Shown one piece after another: positions 6,398-6,458 of a stretch of 6,458 bases of DNA. The stretch is from assembly GCA_018378255.1 (NCBI GenBank), contig JAGZXV010000259.1, positions 1 to 6,458 on the forward strand. Direction: 5' to 3'. The translations under genes were made by a program, and so were the position numbers. The number at the start of each line of letters is the position of its first letter. Within the stretch, counting starts at the first letter, position 1. The notes under the pieces are model-generated. The model worked only from the letters and a program-made list of their open reading frames with translations, was not told where the DNA came from and searched no databases. Source of the stretch: Clostridiaceae bacterium (lineage in GTDB: Bacteria; Bacillota; Clostridia; Lachnospirales; Lachnospiraceae).

Positions 6398-6458
6398 ATG
6401 GCGGAGAACCAGGGTGGGAACCTGAACGGAGGAACCAAACGATACAGGGATCTGATTC
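6398..6458 (+). CDS. Possible start of a divergent gene, cut by the right edge; product unknown
   Basis: An ATG at 6398 opens a plus-strand reading frame with no stop before the window ends. It gives 20 residues, MAENQGGNLN then GGTKRYRDLI. GGAGG within a G-rich run (6387-6394) lies 4 bases upstream, and an in-frame stop TGA at 6365-6367 with no other start in between makes this the only sensible start. The codons look ordinary. The hydrophilic, basic N-terminus followed by RYRDLI would suit the beginning of another sugar-transporter permease of the LplB type, whose first membrane segment follows such a stretch, but 20 residues are too few to identify it. It could also be a chance ORF in G-rich intergenic DNA. 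Confidence 0.4.
   Translation, partial: MAENQGGNLNGGTKRYRDLI

Noticed and set aside
6405..6434. Repeated GGAGAACC / GGGAACC / GGAGGAACC units at the right edge
   Set aside because: The copies are short and imperfect, and fall in a G-rich stretch that can be read as codons of the candidate ORF at 6398. There are too few units to call a repeat array or CRISPR.

Overview
The window looks like a carbohydrate-uptake locus from an anaerobic Firmicute, most likely a gut Lachnospiraceae/Clostridia-type bacterium. This is inferred from strong AGGAGG-type ribosome binding sites, a mid-range GC content (estimated by eye), an LplA/LplB/YtcP-type ABC importer with no ATPase of its own, a membrane-bound YesS/YtdP-type AraC regulator, and a cysteine-type sulfatase. 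No marker in the window fixes the genus.

Layout: five genes lie head to tail on the minus strand, so the biological order runs from right to left. From upstream to downstream they are: (1) a 755-residue membrane-anchored AraC-family regulator (6279-4012); (2) after a 107-base gap holding a possible promoter, a lipoprotein solute-binding protein (3904-2168); (3) an LplB-type permease (2143-1226); (4) a YtcP-type permease with a GTG start (1213-332); (5) the first 109 codons of a type I sulfatase (327-1), cut by the left edge. Gaps of 24, 12 and 4 bases between genes 2-5, with ribosome binding sites reaching into the preceding gene for genes 4 and 5, indicate a single operon. At the right edge a short ORF with a good ribosome binding site starts on the plus strand at 6398 and runs out of the window. 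If real, it is a divergently transcribed neighbour sharing the control region 6280-6397.

How the genes probably work together (inference): the regulator senses an extracellular signal through its external domain and activates the importer genes. The lipoprotein captures an oligosaccharide, and the two permeases pass it through the membrane using a shared ATPase encoded elsewhere. The sulfatase starts directly at its catalytic core with no signal peptide, so it would remove sulfate inside the cell. This points to uptake of an intact sulfated glycan fragment (for example from mucin or a glycosaminoglycan), but the substrate cannot be read from the sequence. All component families are known. The most noteworthy points are the coupling of a cytosolic sulfatase to an importer without its own ATPase, the membrane-tethered regulator beside its likely target, and the low-complexity tether of the binding protein. 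I found no tRNA, rRNA, CRISPR array, insertion sequence or clear intrinsic terminator.
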